Part shown: positions 17,161 through 25,800 of the stretch, piece by piece | How the letters are laid out: every line of letters starts with the position of its first letter | How positions within the stretch are numbered: position 1 is the first letter of the stretch | DNA from: JAEXOD01 sp043805435 | Lineage (GTDB): Bacteria > Bacteroidota > Ignavibacteria > Ignavibacteriales > Melioribacteraceae | DNA: 64,000 bases | NCBI GenBank assembly: GCA_043805435.1 | Contig: JAZDHY010000092.1 | Location: 1 to 64,000 of the forward strand | Reading direction: 5' to 3' | Notes under the pieces: model-generated | What the model was told of the DNA's origin: nothing | The model's input: only the letters and a program-made list of their open reading frames with translations | Databases searched by the model: none | Made by a program: the position numbers and the translations under genes

Positions 17161-18130
17161 TTAGTCTCTCTCCCCTGAGGGCATCAAATATTTCTCGTAA
17201 TCATTATATAAACTCTTTATCTTAAGTTTTATTGTTATTATAAGCTTATAAGGATTATTATTTCTTAATATCTCATTATGAATGTTTAATTGTTCTTGTT
17301 TCAATTTAAGCTTTTCTGTTAATCGCTGATATGGTGTTTTAGCTGTTGACATGATTTTATAAATCTTTCCGTTCCTAATTAACTTTTCTTTTAACTGTTC
17401 AGATGGTATAAAATAGTTATTTATAAACTCTGTCTCATTATCTGAATCGAACCCTAATATTGAGAACGGCAGCCTTTCTTCAATGCTCATAATTGTTGTA
17501 TGAACATTCCGTTGTCCTTTCTCCCAAACGGCCATTGTTTCTACCCAACCTGTTGCTATATCAGTAATTACAACTGAATGCACAAAACTTCCTGAACAAC
17601 TTGTTCCACCATGAGCTACTGTATCTGCTTCTACAAACCCGGGTTTTTCATCGTCCCATTTGTTTGAATGGATTGGTATTTGTTTTTTTAATAAGGAGCC
17701 GGGTTTGGTTGTACACATTCTGTTTGGGGCGTATTTATTTCGATATTCGCTTAATATTCTTTCTATGCTTGATGACGATATGATTAGCAATAACTCTTTT
17801 ATGTTTTCAGGTATTGCATTGGTGGAATATGGCAGCCAGACTTTTATTGCTTCTTTTAATCTTCTTGAGCAGATAAATTGTGTCTGTTTCCATAAATCAA
17901 GTATGAAGTCCTTGATTGCCGGATTATTATATTTACTTTTTCGCCCTCGTTTCTTTACATGGTTTGAAGTTTTAGTTTCCTTATAATTTAATTTCCTGAT
18001 AACATGTTTTCGACTATGATTTGTCAACTCGACCAATATTGTGACTATTCGTGTTTTTTCAGATTTAATTTGTAATCTGTAATTTTTTTTGATATTTTTT
18101 GTATATTTCTTTATTGGTTTATTGCGTCAT
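17161..18130 (-). pseudogene. Broken integrase-type (DDE) transposase
   Basis: The largest open part (TTG at 18036 to 17161) matches the integrase-core transposases with N-terminal NHSRKHVIRKLN, catalytic Asp in GFVEADTVAHGG, and a second block GFDSDNETEFINNYF. The segment that should carry the catalytic Glu is missing: the sequence jumps to KIMSTAKTPYQRL, the C-terminal region, so there is an internal deletion. The frame continues upstream to about 18126 (KYTKNIKKNYRLQIKSEKTR), but the likely ATG at 18130, preceded by GGAGG, is one base out of frame and runs into TAA. Two lesions mark it as dead. Confidence 0.8.
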
Positions 18131-18360
18131 GCGGCCTCCAGCCGATTATTTAATGGTTTTTTTTGGTAACATTAATTTATGACGCAACGACCGTTTCTTC
18201 AATTCACTTTTTTTTCTCTCGGTATCATTTTTTATGACTTAAGCCGCTCAAGTCACCAAAATTCTATTCTTCATAATTTATCTTGTAATTTGAATTCCGA
18301 TTTAATATCTTGCATAATCGAATTGAGCAATCACAGACAATTTTTTAACTTGGAGGACAA
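18037..18360. other. Region between transposase and YCF48-type gene
   Basis: Contains the transposase N-terminal remnant, a small hairpin CGGC-TGGAG-GCCG whose loop holds the transposase ribosome site, and the inverted repeat TTGCGTCAT (18122-18130)/ATGACGCAA (18179-18187). A short plus-strand frame (18179-18364) looks spurious. GGAGG at 18351-18355 serves the next gene. Confidence 0.5.
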
Positions 18361-20460
18361 ATGAAGTATTTTACTTCACTTATAGGTATTCTATTATTTT
18401 TTAGTAATTTAATTGCACAAACAGGAACATGGACACAATTAACAGCACCAAACGACAAAGATTATTATGGAGCTAAATTTATTACTCCAAATACAGGATA
18501 TTTTGTTGGAGTTGGCGGTAATGTATACTCTACAAAAGATGGCGGTACTACATGGTTAACTGCTTATTTAGGTGCAAATTATCTTCTTAGCGACATTGAC
18601 AAAGCTTCAAATGGAACATTATTAGTTTGCGGCGGCAGTGGATCTATTCACAAATCTACAGATGACGGTGTCAGCTGGATAAAAAAAACATCTACAGTTA
18701 ATACACAGTTAGTTGACATTTTATATGTGAATGATAATTTAACATTTGCTGTTGGATATAATGGTACAATAATAAAATCAAATGATGATGGCGAAACTTG
18801 GATAACAATTCCTATCAGTACTACCGGAGATTTACAGTCTATTTGTTTTACTGATGAATTTACAGGTTTTATTTGCGATTTTAGCGGCCATATTTATAAA
18901 ACTACTAACGGCGGTAATAATTGGGTTGAAAAAGTATCCAATACTACAGAACAACTTTATAATATTAGTTTTTATAACAAAAATTTAGGATTTGCCGTCG
19001 GCGGAAAAGGTACTTTTTTAAAAACTACTGATGCCGGAGAAAACTGGTTTGGAATGCCCTCTCCAACAGGTTCTGCAATCTCTGCTGTTTACTATATTGT
19101 TTTTTTGAGTGAAACTCATGGATGGGTAAGTGCCGGTTTATCAATTTATGAAACTTTTGACGGCGGTCAAACATTTACAGAAAGAATACGTTGCAGTAGA
19201 TCACAAAATACATTACTCTTTTTTGATGAAAATTTTGGTTATACCTTTGGGTATGGCGGAACAATATATAAATTTACCGGAAACGGAGTTACTGACGGTT
19301 GGGTTACAATACAAAGTCCAATTAATGTAAATTTTAGAGCTGTTGATTTCCCTTCTTTTAATATTGGTTATGCAGCCGGTGATAATGCAACAATTATTAA
19401 AACATCTGATGCAGGTTTAACATGGAATACTTTAACAACCGGCGGTGCTTCACTATTATATGGTATTGATTTTACTAATGATACTATTGGTTATGCATGC
19501 GGTTATTTGGGTTTAATTGTTAAAACCACAAATGGCGGAACAAATTGGTTTACCTCTTTTAACGGATCTACTCAAGGATTTATGGATATACAATTTGTTG
19601 ATGAAAATATTGGTTTAGCAGTTGCTAATGAAGGCCTTATTTTAAGAACAACTGATGCAGGTGCTTCATGGAATACAATTCCATCAGGAACTACCGCATA
19701 TTTAAAAGATATCTCCCTTTTTAATAATTCAGTCTTATATATTGCCGGTGAACAAGGTAAAATACTTAAATCAACTGATTTAGGATTAACCTGGACTTCG
19801 TTAAATTCACCTTGGGATGCTTACGAAACGGTATGTTTTACGGACGATACAACAGGTTTTGCAGGCGGCAGTTATGGTTATATTCGTAAAACAACCGGTG
19901 CCGGTGATTCGTTATGGTCAATTACAGCCTCAGCGGGTTCTTCATCATGGATTAATTCGATTTATTTTGTAAATAGTTTAACCGGATATGCTGCTTGCGG
20001 TGCTGTTATTATGAAAACTACCGATGGCGGAACCAACTGGGAAATAATAAAGGATGGTCTATCTAAAATTCCTTTTGATCTTACTTTTACAGATGAATTG
20101 ACCGGATTTGCTGTTGGTTCAGATGGTTTGATTTTAAAAACATACATGGGTGGAATTACTCCTGTTGAAGAAGAAATTTACACTTCCGGTAATGTTTCTA
20201 CTTTTGAATTAGCGCAAAACTACCCTAACCCGTTTAACCCGACTACTATAATAAAATATTCTATTAACGATAAATCTAATGTTAGTATAAAAGTTTATGA
20301 TATTTTAGGTAAAGAAGTGGCAAATTTAATGAATGAAGAAAAACCAGCAGGAACTTATCAAGTTCAGTTTAATGCAGGCGGATTAGCTTCAGGAATTTAT
20401 TTTTACAGCATTAAAGCAGGTAATTTTACAAATTGCAAAAAAATGATACTTGTAAAATAA
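18361..20460 (+). CDS. Secreted YCF48/BNR-repeat protein with C-terminal sorting domain
   Basis: 699 residues. A signal peptide (MKYFTSLIGILLFFSNLIAQ) is followed by about a dozen repeats of the form ..GF.VG..G.I.KT.DGG.TW, the pattern of YCF48/photosystem-assembly-like or BNR beta-propellers. The last 80 residues, starting FELAQNYPNPFNPTTIIKYS, are the type A C-terminal domain used by the type IX secretion system in Bacteroidota and relatives, so the protein is exported to the cell surface or medium. It is monocistronic, with GGAGG before the ATG and a terminator after it. The binding partner is unknown. Confidence 0.9.
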   Translation: MKYFTSLIGILLFFSNLIAQTGTWTQLTAPNDKDYYGAKFITPNTGYFVGVGGNVYSTKDGGTTWLTAYLGANYLLSDIDKASNGTLLVCGGSGSIHKSTDDGVSWIKKTSTVNTQLVDILYVNDNLTFAVGYNGTIIKSNDDGETWITIPISTTGDLQSICFTDEFTGFICDFSGHIYKTTNGGNNWVEKVSNTTEQLYNISFYNKNLGFAVGGKGTFLKTTDAGENWFGMPSPTGSAISAVYYIVFLSETHGWVSAGLSIYETFDGGQTFTERIRCSRSQNTLLFFDENFGYTFGYGGTIYKFTGNGVTDGWVTIQSPINVNFRAVDFPSFNIGYAAGDNATIIKTSDAGLTWNTLTTGGASLLYGIDFTNDTIGYACGYLGLIVKTTNGGTNWFTSFNGSTQGFMDIQFVDENIGLAVANEGLILRTTDAGASWNTIPSGTTAYLKDISLFNNSVLYIAGEQGKILKSTDLGLTWTSLNSPWDAYETVCFTDDTTGFAGGSYGYIRKTTGAGDSLWSITASAGSSSWINSIYFVNSLTGYAACGAVIMKTTDGGTNWEIIKDGLSKIPFDLTFTDELTGFAVGSDGLILKTYMGGITPVEEEIYTSGNVSTFELAQNYPNPFNPTTIIKYSINDKSNVSIKVYDILGKEVANLMNEEKPAGTYQVQFNAGGLASGIYFYSIKAGNFTNCKKMILVK

Positions 20461-20497
20461 TTGTGAGTTGTAAATTGTGAATTGTGAATTGTAAATT
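20461..20497. repeat. Short TTGTGAA-type microrepeat
   Basis: Directly after the stop codon, TTGTGAGTTG-TAAATTGTGAATTGTGAATTG-TAAATT repeats a 7-8 bp unit (T/A)ATTGTGA several times. It resembles slippage-prone simple sequence rather than coding DNA. Confidence 0.6.
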
Positions 20498-20535
20498 AAA
20501 ACCGTTGTTAAATAAAAATTAACAGCGGTTTTTTG
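20498..20535 (+). terminator. Terminator after the YCF48-type gene
   Basis: AAAACCGTTGTTAA (20498-20511) pairs with TTAACAGCGGTTTT (20519-20532), one G-T pair, then a T-rich tail. It forms a long stem and should be efficient. Confidence 0.8.
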
Positions 20536-20562
20536 TTTTCAAATACACCAAGTACTATTGAG

Positions 20563-20669
20563 ATTACAAATGTTCTACTTTATGAAGCCAACTTGTTTTT
20601 TAAATTTGTCGTTATTATCTATACATTTATCCGCTTTTAGAACTTCGTTTGAAGTTCCATATATGTAAT
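20563..20669. repeat. MITE-like palindromic element, copy 1
   Basis: Starts ATTACAAATGTTCTACTT and ends GAAGTTCCATATATGTAAT, so the ends are imperfect inverted repeats. It contains the hairpin GAACTTC-GTTT-GAAGTTC. The same layout recurs at 20756-20877. Confidence 0.65.
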
Positions 20670-20713
20670 AAATGCTACCCAAACATAAGTGCAATGCGTG
20701 TTATATTTGCTTG

Positions 20714-20734
20714 TGGCACATCACTGATGTGCCA
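20714..20734. repeat. Perfect 10-bp palindrome
   Basis: TGGCACATCA and TGATGTGCCA flank a single C. It stands between the two MITE-like copies and has no T-tract, so it is probably another small REP-type palindrome. Confidence 0.6.
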
Positions 20735-20755
20735 ATTTTTGAGTGGAAGTTTCAG

Positions 20756-20877
20756 ATTACAAACGTTCGACTTCTATGAAGTCGATTCGGCTTTTTTTCA
20801 AAATATTATTATTTAATATAATATACTTTTATAATTATCCGCTTTTAGAACTTCGGTTGAAGTTCCACGTTTGTAAT
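20756..20877. repeat. MITE-like palindromic element, copy 2
   Basis: Starts ATTACAAACGTTCGACTTC and ends GAAGTTCCACGTTTGTAAT, an inverted pair with few mismatches. Inside are two hairpins, TCGACTTC-TAT-GAAGTCGA and GAACTTC-GGTT-GAAGTTC. The block TTATCCGCTTTTAGAACTTC is shared exactly with copy 1. The element ends 35 bp from the 3' end of the thioesterase gene. Confidence 0.7.
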
Positions 20878-20912
20878 AAATAATACCCGTACAATTTCCA
20901 CATCGTAATATT

Positions 20913-21647
20913 TTATATCCAACAAAATTCCACATTACAAATTTCAACATCATTGTTATAAAACGAATGAGCTGTTTTTTTATACTCTTTATTTTCATCA
21001 AACTTAGTTATAAGCTTTACATCATCTCCAAAATAAAGTTCTCGTTTATAATTTACATTTATTTCTTTAATTAAGTATTTATTAATCCACTCTAAAGGTA
21101 AGGGATCTAATGCCCACACAACATAACAAACATTATTAACGTGATTATTTGTATCAATATCATTGTTTGTGATTTTTATTTTATCGTATATTTCTCCTTC
21201 ATGAACAGCTTGTATTGTGTTAAGTTTATCAAAATATTTATAAGATTCTTTATCTATTCCAAACTTCAAATATATATCGTCCGGAATTTGACATGGTTTT
21301 CTTGTTTGTGTGTCAGCAAAAATCCAAACCGAGTTTGCCTCTGCTAATAAATTTCCCTTTTTGTCTTTTACCCAATATTTTCTATTTGCCAAAAATCTCT
21401 TAAATGTTGTCGGTTCAGTAATAATTTTAATTGTCTGCTTAAATTCCGGCATTAAATAAACTTTTATGCACCAATTAAGAAGCATAAATCCTCTATTCAT
21501 TTTTTCATAATCATCAAGCGAAAGTCCGGCTTCCGTGCTGTTAAGTATTGCAATATCTTGAAGATAACTAATTAAAACAGAAGGCTTTAACCTTTTATTT
21601 TGGTCAATTTCGTAATAATGGATCAAGTATTCTTGTATGTATTTCAT
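20913..21647 (-). CDS. Acyl-ACP thioesterase
   Basis: 244 residues of the FatA/FatB-like double hot-dog family, which release free fatty acids from acyl carrier protein. N-terminal hot-dog: YYEIDQNKRLKPSVLISYLQD; middle: TFKRFLANRKYWV and SVWIFADTQTRKPCQIP; C-terminal hot-dog with the key motif NNDIDTNNHVNNVCYVVWALD, holding the Asn and His used in catalysis. It is divergently transcribed from the GbsR-type regulator, whose operator lies in the shared upstream region, so the two sides of the locus are probably co-regulated. Confidence 0.88.
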   Translation of the reverse strand: MKYIQEYLIHYYEIDQNKRLKPSVLISYLQDIAILNSTEAGLSLDDYEKMNRGFMLLNWCIKVYLMPEFKQTIKIITEPTTFKRFLANRKYWVKDKKGNLLAEANSVWIFADTQTRKPCQIPDDIYLKFGIDKESYKYFDKLNTIQAVHEGEIYDKIKITNNDIDTNNHVNNVCYVVWALDPLPLEWINKYLIKEINVNYKRELYFGDDVKLITKFDENKEYKKTAHSFYNNDVEICNVEFCWI

Positions 21648-21947
21648 TTTAACAAATTAATAATTGTGGATAACTAAATTTAGGACATATATAATTTAAA
21701 TTCAATTAATATTAAATTACTAATAAAAGGTTTAAATATTAGGTTTTTTTAAAAATATCATATTTATTAAAGAATTATTCTTTATAATTTCAAAATATTG
21801 TAATGGTCAAATAAAAAACACAAAATCCAATTATTTCAATTTTCCATCATAAATTTTTCATACTTATTTTTGGATTAATACTATTTACAAAAAAAATAGC
21901 AAATCAGTTTTTTTTACTTGACATTTAAACAAGTTTTTATCATTTTG
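21648..21947. other. Divergent promoter region of the acyl locus
   Basis: Strongly AT-rich, with no ORF of note. It holds the promoters for the thioesterase (minus) and the regulator (plus). TTGACA at 21918-21923 is a likely -35 for the plus strand, followed by TATCATTTTG at 21939-21948 in the -10 area. Confidence 0.5.
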
Positions 21948-21971
21948 AACGTATCAAATATTTCAAACGTT
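21948..21971 (+). promoter_or_regulatory. Operator 1 of the GbsR/MarR-type regulator
   Basis: AACGTATC-AAATATTT-CAAACGTT: an 8-8-8 inverted repeat with two mismatches in the left arm, ending 7 nt before the regulator's start codon. It matches operator 2 at 22492-22515 in both arm sequence and spacing, which points to autoregulation. Confidence 0.65.
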
Positions 21972-21978
21972 AAAAACA

Positions 21979-22470
21979 ATGACCACAGACAACAAAATAG
22001 AAAAAGAAATAATAAAAAACTTTGGATACGCTTACAGAGCCTTTGGACTAAACAAATTAATGGGTTCAGTTGTTGCGCTTCTTTTATGTTCAAAAGAACC
22101 TTTATCGTTAGATGATATTGCAAAAACATTAGCACGCAGCAAAGGACCAATAAGCCAAATTACAAGACGTTTACGCGATAAAAACTTAATCCGCCGTGTT
22201 TGGCACCCAACCAGCAGAAAAGACTTTTACGAAATACAACCCGAAGTTTTTGAAAATGCATTTAGAAATAATTTTGAGTTAATTAAATCTAATACGCGGC
22301 TTGCTAAACAATTATTAAATGTTGTGGATAACGTAACCGAAACTCACGATTTTTTGAAAGACCGTTTATCCGAGATGCAGCTGTTTTACGAAATAATGGA
22401 AAAACATTATCAAAACTTTTTAGACGAATGGATGATTGAAAGAACAAAACTTTTAAATAATAAAGAATAA
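21979..22470 (+). CDS. GbsR/MarR-family transcriptional regulator
   Basis: 163 residues. The N-terminal winged helix-turn-helix is clear: LMGSVVALLLCSKEPLSLDD followed by IAKTLARSKGPISQITRRLRDKNLIRRVW, where the GbsR subfamily has a similar S(K/R)G..S...R.L pattern. The C-terminal half is helical and likely dimerises. Palindromes of identical design lie in front of this gene and in front of the next one, so it likely represses itself and the downstream acyl operon. The inducer is probably a fatty acid or acyl derivative, by context only. Confidence 0.82.
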   Translation: MTTDNKIEKEIIKNFGYAYRAFGLNKLMGSVVALLLCSKEPLSLDDIAKTLARSKGPISQITRRLRDKNLIRRVWHPTSRKDFYEIQPEVFENAFRNNFELIKSNTRLAKQLLNVVDNVTETHDFLKDRLSEMQLFYEIMEKHYQNFLDEWMIERTKLLNNKE

Positions 22471-22491
22471 TTTAAGTATTATTTTGCATTT

Positions 22492-22515
22492 AACGTTTGG
22501 AATTTTTCAAACGTT
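22492..22515 (+). promoter_or_regulatory. Operator 2, before the FabG-like gene
   Basis: AACGTTTG-GAATTTTT-CAAACGTT is a perfect 8-bp inverted repeat with an 8-bp spacer, 21 bp before the SDR start codon. It is the better match of the pair and probably controls the long downstream operon. Confidence 0.72.
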
Positions 22516-22536
22516 GCAAATATAGGAGCTAATAGA

Positions 22537-23280
22537 ATGAAAAGATTAGAAAAAAAAGCAGCTGTTATTACAGGCGGAGCCAGTGGAATTGGTAAAGCTG
22601 CCGTATTAAAATTTTTAAGCGAAGGTGCTGATATTGCCGTTTGGGATATGGATGAAGCAAAAGGAAAAGAACTGGAAGTTTTTGCGGCTGAAAACAAATA
22701 CAAACTAAAATTTTACAAAGTAAATGTTGCAAATTTTGACGAAGTGAATGAAAAAGCAAAAATGGTTATTGCCGATTTTGGTCAAATTGATATTTTAGTT
22801 AATAACGCGGGAATCACACGCGATGCAAGCCTAAAAAAAATGACTCCGCAACAATGGCAGCAAGTAATAGATGTTAATTTAACCGGAGTTTTTAACTGTA
22901 CTAAAATATTTGCAGAATATATGCTTGAACAAAAAAGCGGTAAAATAATAAATACATCCTCAGTTGTTGGAATATATGGTAATTTTGGACAAACAAATTA
23001 TGTTGCTACAAAAGCAGGTGTTATAGGTATGACAAAAGTTTGGGCACGCGAACTTGGCAAAAAAGGAATTAATGTAAATGCCGTTGCCCCCGGTTTTATT
23101 GAAACCGATATGGTAAAATTAATGCCTGAAAATGTTTTAGTCGGAATGAGAGATAAAACTCCGCTTGGCAGATTAGGACAGCCCGAAGACATTGCAAACG
23201 CATATTTGTTTTTGGCAAGTGAAGAAGCTAGTTATATTAATGGTACAGTTTTAAGTGTAGATGGCGGGTTAATAAGTTAA
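22537..23280 (+). CDS. FabG-like short-chain dehydrogenase/reductase
   Basis: 247 residues, classical SDR of the 3-oxoacyl-ACP/CoA reductase type. The nucleotide-binding motif TGGASGIGKAA, the NNAG motif, the catalytic Ser in NTSSVVG and the Tyr/Lys pair in NYVATKAG are intact, and the C-terminus ends with the VDGG motif. AGGAG precedes the ATG. It reduces a 3-keto intermediate with NAD(P)H by family precedent. The next gene, a KASIII-like enzyme, starts inside its stop codon, so the two are translationally coupled and likely act on the same intermediate. Confidence 0.88.
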   Translation: MKRLEKKAAVITGGASGIGKAAVLKFLSEGADIAVWDMDEAKGKELEVFAAENKYKLKFYKVNVANFDEVNEKAKMVIADFGQIDILVNNAGITRDASLKKMTPQQWQQVIDVNLTGVFNCTKIFAEYMLEQKSGKIINTSSVVGIYGNFGQTNYVATKAGVIGMTKVWARELGKKGINVNAVAPGFIETDMVKLMPENVLVGMRDKTPLGRLGQPEDIANAYLFLASEEASYINGTVLSVDGGLIS

Positions 23281-24269
23281 TGATAAGAAATGCGTATATT
23301 AAATCGGTTGGAGCCTTTGCTCCCGAAAAAATTGTAACTAACCAATTTTTTAATGATATCTTAAAAGAAGATGTTGATACTTGGTTAGTACAAAATTTAA
23401 CTATAAAAGAAAGAAGATGGTGTGCAGAAAACGAATCGACTGCCGATTTGTGTGTTAATGCTGCAAATATTACACTTGAAAGAGCCAATCTTAAACCTGA
23501 AGATTTAGATTTAATTATCATTTCTACAGATACTCCCGAGTTTATATCCCCTTCTACCGCTTCGGTTGTTCAATATAGGCTGGGGGCAAAAAATGCAGGA
23601 ACGTTTGACCTTAATTCCGCTTGTGCAGGGTTTGTTACGGCTTTAGACGTGGCATGCAAATATATTAAATCGGATGACAGATATAATAATATATTAGTTA
23701 TTGGTGCTTATGCCATGAGCAAATATTTAGATTTATATGATAAAAAAACCGTAACTTTATTTGCTGACGGTGCCGGTGCAGTAGTTGTTTCGGCAACAGA
23801 AGAAAATAAAGGATTTTTAGCAAGTGAATTATATACCGAAGGAATTTATAACAGCTGGATGGGTATATATGCCGGAGGCACAAAAACGCCAATTACTAAA
23901 GATGTTATAGATAATAAAGATCATCTATTAAAATTTGTACGTAAATTCCCTAAAGAGATTAATCCTATTACTTGGACAAGAATGGTAAATAATCTTTCAG
24001 ACCGTACAAATATTCCGGTTAAAGATTTTAATCATTATTTTATGACACAAATAAATATTAACGGCATTTGGGAAACATTAGATAATTTAGAAGTAGCACA
24101 CCAAAAAGCCCATACTATTATGGATAGATTTGGCTACACCGGTTCGGCATGTATTCCGATGGCTTTAAATGACGCCTACGAAAAAGGCAAATTAAATAAC
24201 GGCGATAAGCTTATTTTTATCGGCTCGGGCGGCGGTTTAGCTTTTGCTTCAGCTGCTTTTATTTGGTAA
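23280..24269 (+). CDS. KASIII (FabH)-like enzyme with altered active site
   Basis: 329 residues with the thiolase fold of ketoacyl-ACP synthase III. The nucleophile Cys115 is present (DLNSACAGF), as are DGAGAVVV and the C-terminal GSGGGLAFA. In FabH the Cys is helped by His (in HQAN) and Asn (in GNTSAA). Here the aligned positions read TQIN and GYTGSA, giving Thr256 and Tyr286. The enzyme therefore cannot decarboxylate malonyl-ACP by the standard mechanism and may transfer acyl groups or condense by another route. One-base overlap with the SDR gene. Substrate unknown. Confidence 0.85.
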   Translation: MIRNAYIKSVGAFAPEKIVTNQFFNDILKEDVDTWLVQNLTIKERRWCAENESTADLCVNAANITLERANLKPEDLDLIIISTDTPEFISPSTASVVQYRLGAKNAGTFDLNSACAGFVTALDVACKYIKSDDRYNNILVIGAYAMSKYLDLYDKKTVTLFADGAGAVVVSATEENKGFLASELYTEGIYNSWMGIYAGGTKTPITKDVIDNKDHLLKFVRKFPKEINPITWTRMVNNLSDRTNIPVKDFNHYFMTQININGIWETLDNLEVAHQKAHTIMDRFGYTGSACIPMALNDAYEKGKLNNGDKLIFIGSGGGLAFASAAFIW

Positions 24270-24282
24270 ACAGGAGTATTAA

Positions 24283-25800
24283 ATGACCGGATTAGCTTCA
24301 TCGGATTTGATAATTGCAAGCTGGGTTTTAATAATATTATATGCTGCATTAATTTTATTTTTTGTTGTAAGAGGTGCGTTAAAAACCAAAAACATATCCG
24401 ATTATGCACTTGGCAGTATCTCTTTTTCACCCATTGGTGTTGGTTTGGCACTTGCCGCATCAATGACAAGTGCAGCTACATTTATTATCAATCCCGGATT
24501 TATTGCTTTTTATGGAATAAGCGGCGTTATTTCATTTGCTTTTGTTTTACCAATTGCTTCCCTTGTTTCGCTTATTGTACTTACTAAAGGATTCAGGAAA
24601 CATGGTCAAAGCGTTAAAGCTTTAACATTAGCTCAATGGATGGGAACCAGATATAAAAGTAAAACATATTCTTTCTTTTTTGGAATACTTTCTTTACTGT
24701 TAATTACGTTTATTGTGCTTATTTGTGTAGGAATTACAAAAGTACTTGCTAAATCGTTAGATGTAAAAGAGCTTTATGTTTTAATTGGAATTGTAGTATT
24801 TATATTTGGATATATGATGTTTGGCGGTGCAAACTCGATGGTTTACACTAATACAATCCAAGCATCCATTATGATAGTAGTTGCGGTCATTTTATTAACA
24901 TCAGGTTACGATCATTTTAGCAAAGGGATAACCGGATTTTTTGATAAATTATTTGCTGTTGATCCTAATCTTACAAAACTATATAACACAAAAAGTTTTT
25001 TATTCCGCGATTTTTATGAAATTTTTATTTCTCAAATTGTAATTGGGGTTGCAATAGTATGCCAGCCTCATATAATAACTAAATCGTTATTATTAAAAAC
25101 AGATAAAGATGTTAATCGTTATTTAGTGGTTGGTGTTATTGTACAGATGTTGTTTTTTCTTGTAGTTATTGCAGGTCTGTTTGCAAGACTTACTTTTCCT
25201 AATTTGGAAATAAACGGCATCCCTTTAAAACTTGACGGCGTTATTTCGGCTTATGTAGTTTCCAAATTTCCCGTTTATATTGGGTTAATTGTAATTTTGG
25301 GGTTAATTTCGGCCGGTATTTCTACTTTGGAAGGGTTAATTCAATCAATTTCAACAACTATAACTTCAGACATAATTTTACCTATTGCAAAGCGTATTAA
25401 ACCAAAAATCGAAATGGAGAATAAAACAAAAATAACAATTAACAGACTTGTTATTGGTTTATTAGCTATTGTAACAATTATTATATCATACGATCAATTA
25501 ATTAATCCTAAATTAAGTGTTGGAATTTTTGCTCAAAACGGAGTATATGCATATTTTTCAGCAGCATTTGTACCAATAATTTTTGGAATGTTTTTTAAGG
25601 ATATGCCCAAAGTTGCTGTTGTTTTGGGTTCATTTATTGCAGTTGTTGTTCATTTTGTAATGTATTTCGGTAAAATACAAATCCCCTTTTCAGTTGCAAC
25701 AGGCGAAAATCCGGGTGTTGCCGCTTCAGCTGCAATTATTGTATCGGTTTTATTATCACTTGTATTGTATTATGTATTCAGGAGAAAATTGAATGATTAA
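24283..25800 (+). CDS. Sodium:solute symporter family protein
   Basis: 505 residues, about 13 membrane helices, typical of the SSS family (like PutP, ActP). Recognisable parts are NISDYALGSISFSPIGVGLA near helix 1-2, GFRKHGQSVKALTLAQWMGTRY, and GLISAGISTLEGLIQSIS where the family has its sodium-site serines. It sits between the KASIII-like enzyme and the acyl-CoA ligase and overlaps the ligase by 8 bases, so it probably imports the carboxylate that the ligase activates. The substrate is an inference. Confidence 0.85.
   Translation: MTGLASSDLIIASWVLIILYAALILFFVVRGALKTKNISDYALGSISFSPIGVGLALAASMTSAATFIINPGFIAFYGISGVISFAFVLPIASLVSLIVLTKGFRKHGQSVKALTLAQWMGTRYKSKTYSFFFGILSLLLITFIVLICVGITKVLAKSLDVKELYVLIGIVVFIFGYMMFGGANSMVYTNTIQASIMIVVAVILLTSGYDHFSKGITGFFDKLFAVDPNLTKLYNTKSFLFRDFYEIFISQIVIGVAIVCQPHIITKSLLLKTDKDVNRYLVVGVIVQMLFFLVVIAGLFARLTFPNLEINGIPLKLDGVISAYVVSKFPVYIGLIVILGLISAGISTLEGLIQSISTTITSDIILPIAKRIKPKIEMENKTKITINRLVIGLLAIVTIIISYDQLINPKLSVGIFAQNGVYAYFSAAFVPIIFGMFFKDMPKVAVVLGSFIAVVVHFVMYFGKIQIPFSVATGENPGVAASAAIIVSVLLSLVLYYVFRRKLND

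Noticed and set aside
18179..18364. Small plus-strand ORF before the YCF48-type gene
   Set aside because: No ribosome site, no recognisable motif, overlaps the true gene's leader and shares its first codons with an inverted repeat of the transposase start.
21914..22150. Minus-strand ORF over the regulator gene
   Set aside because: Shadow of the GbsR-type gene; Leu/Phe/Cys-rich with no motif.
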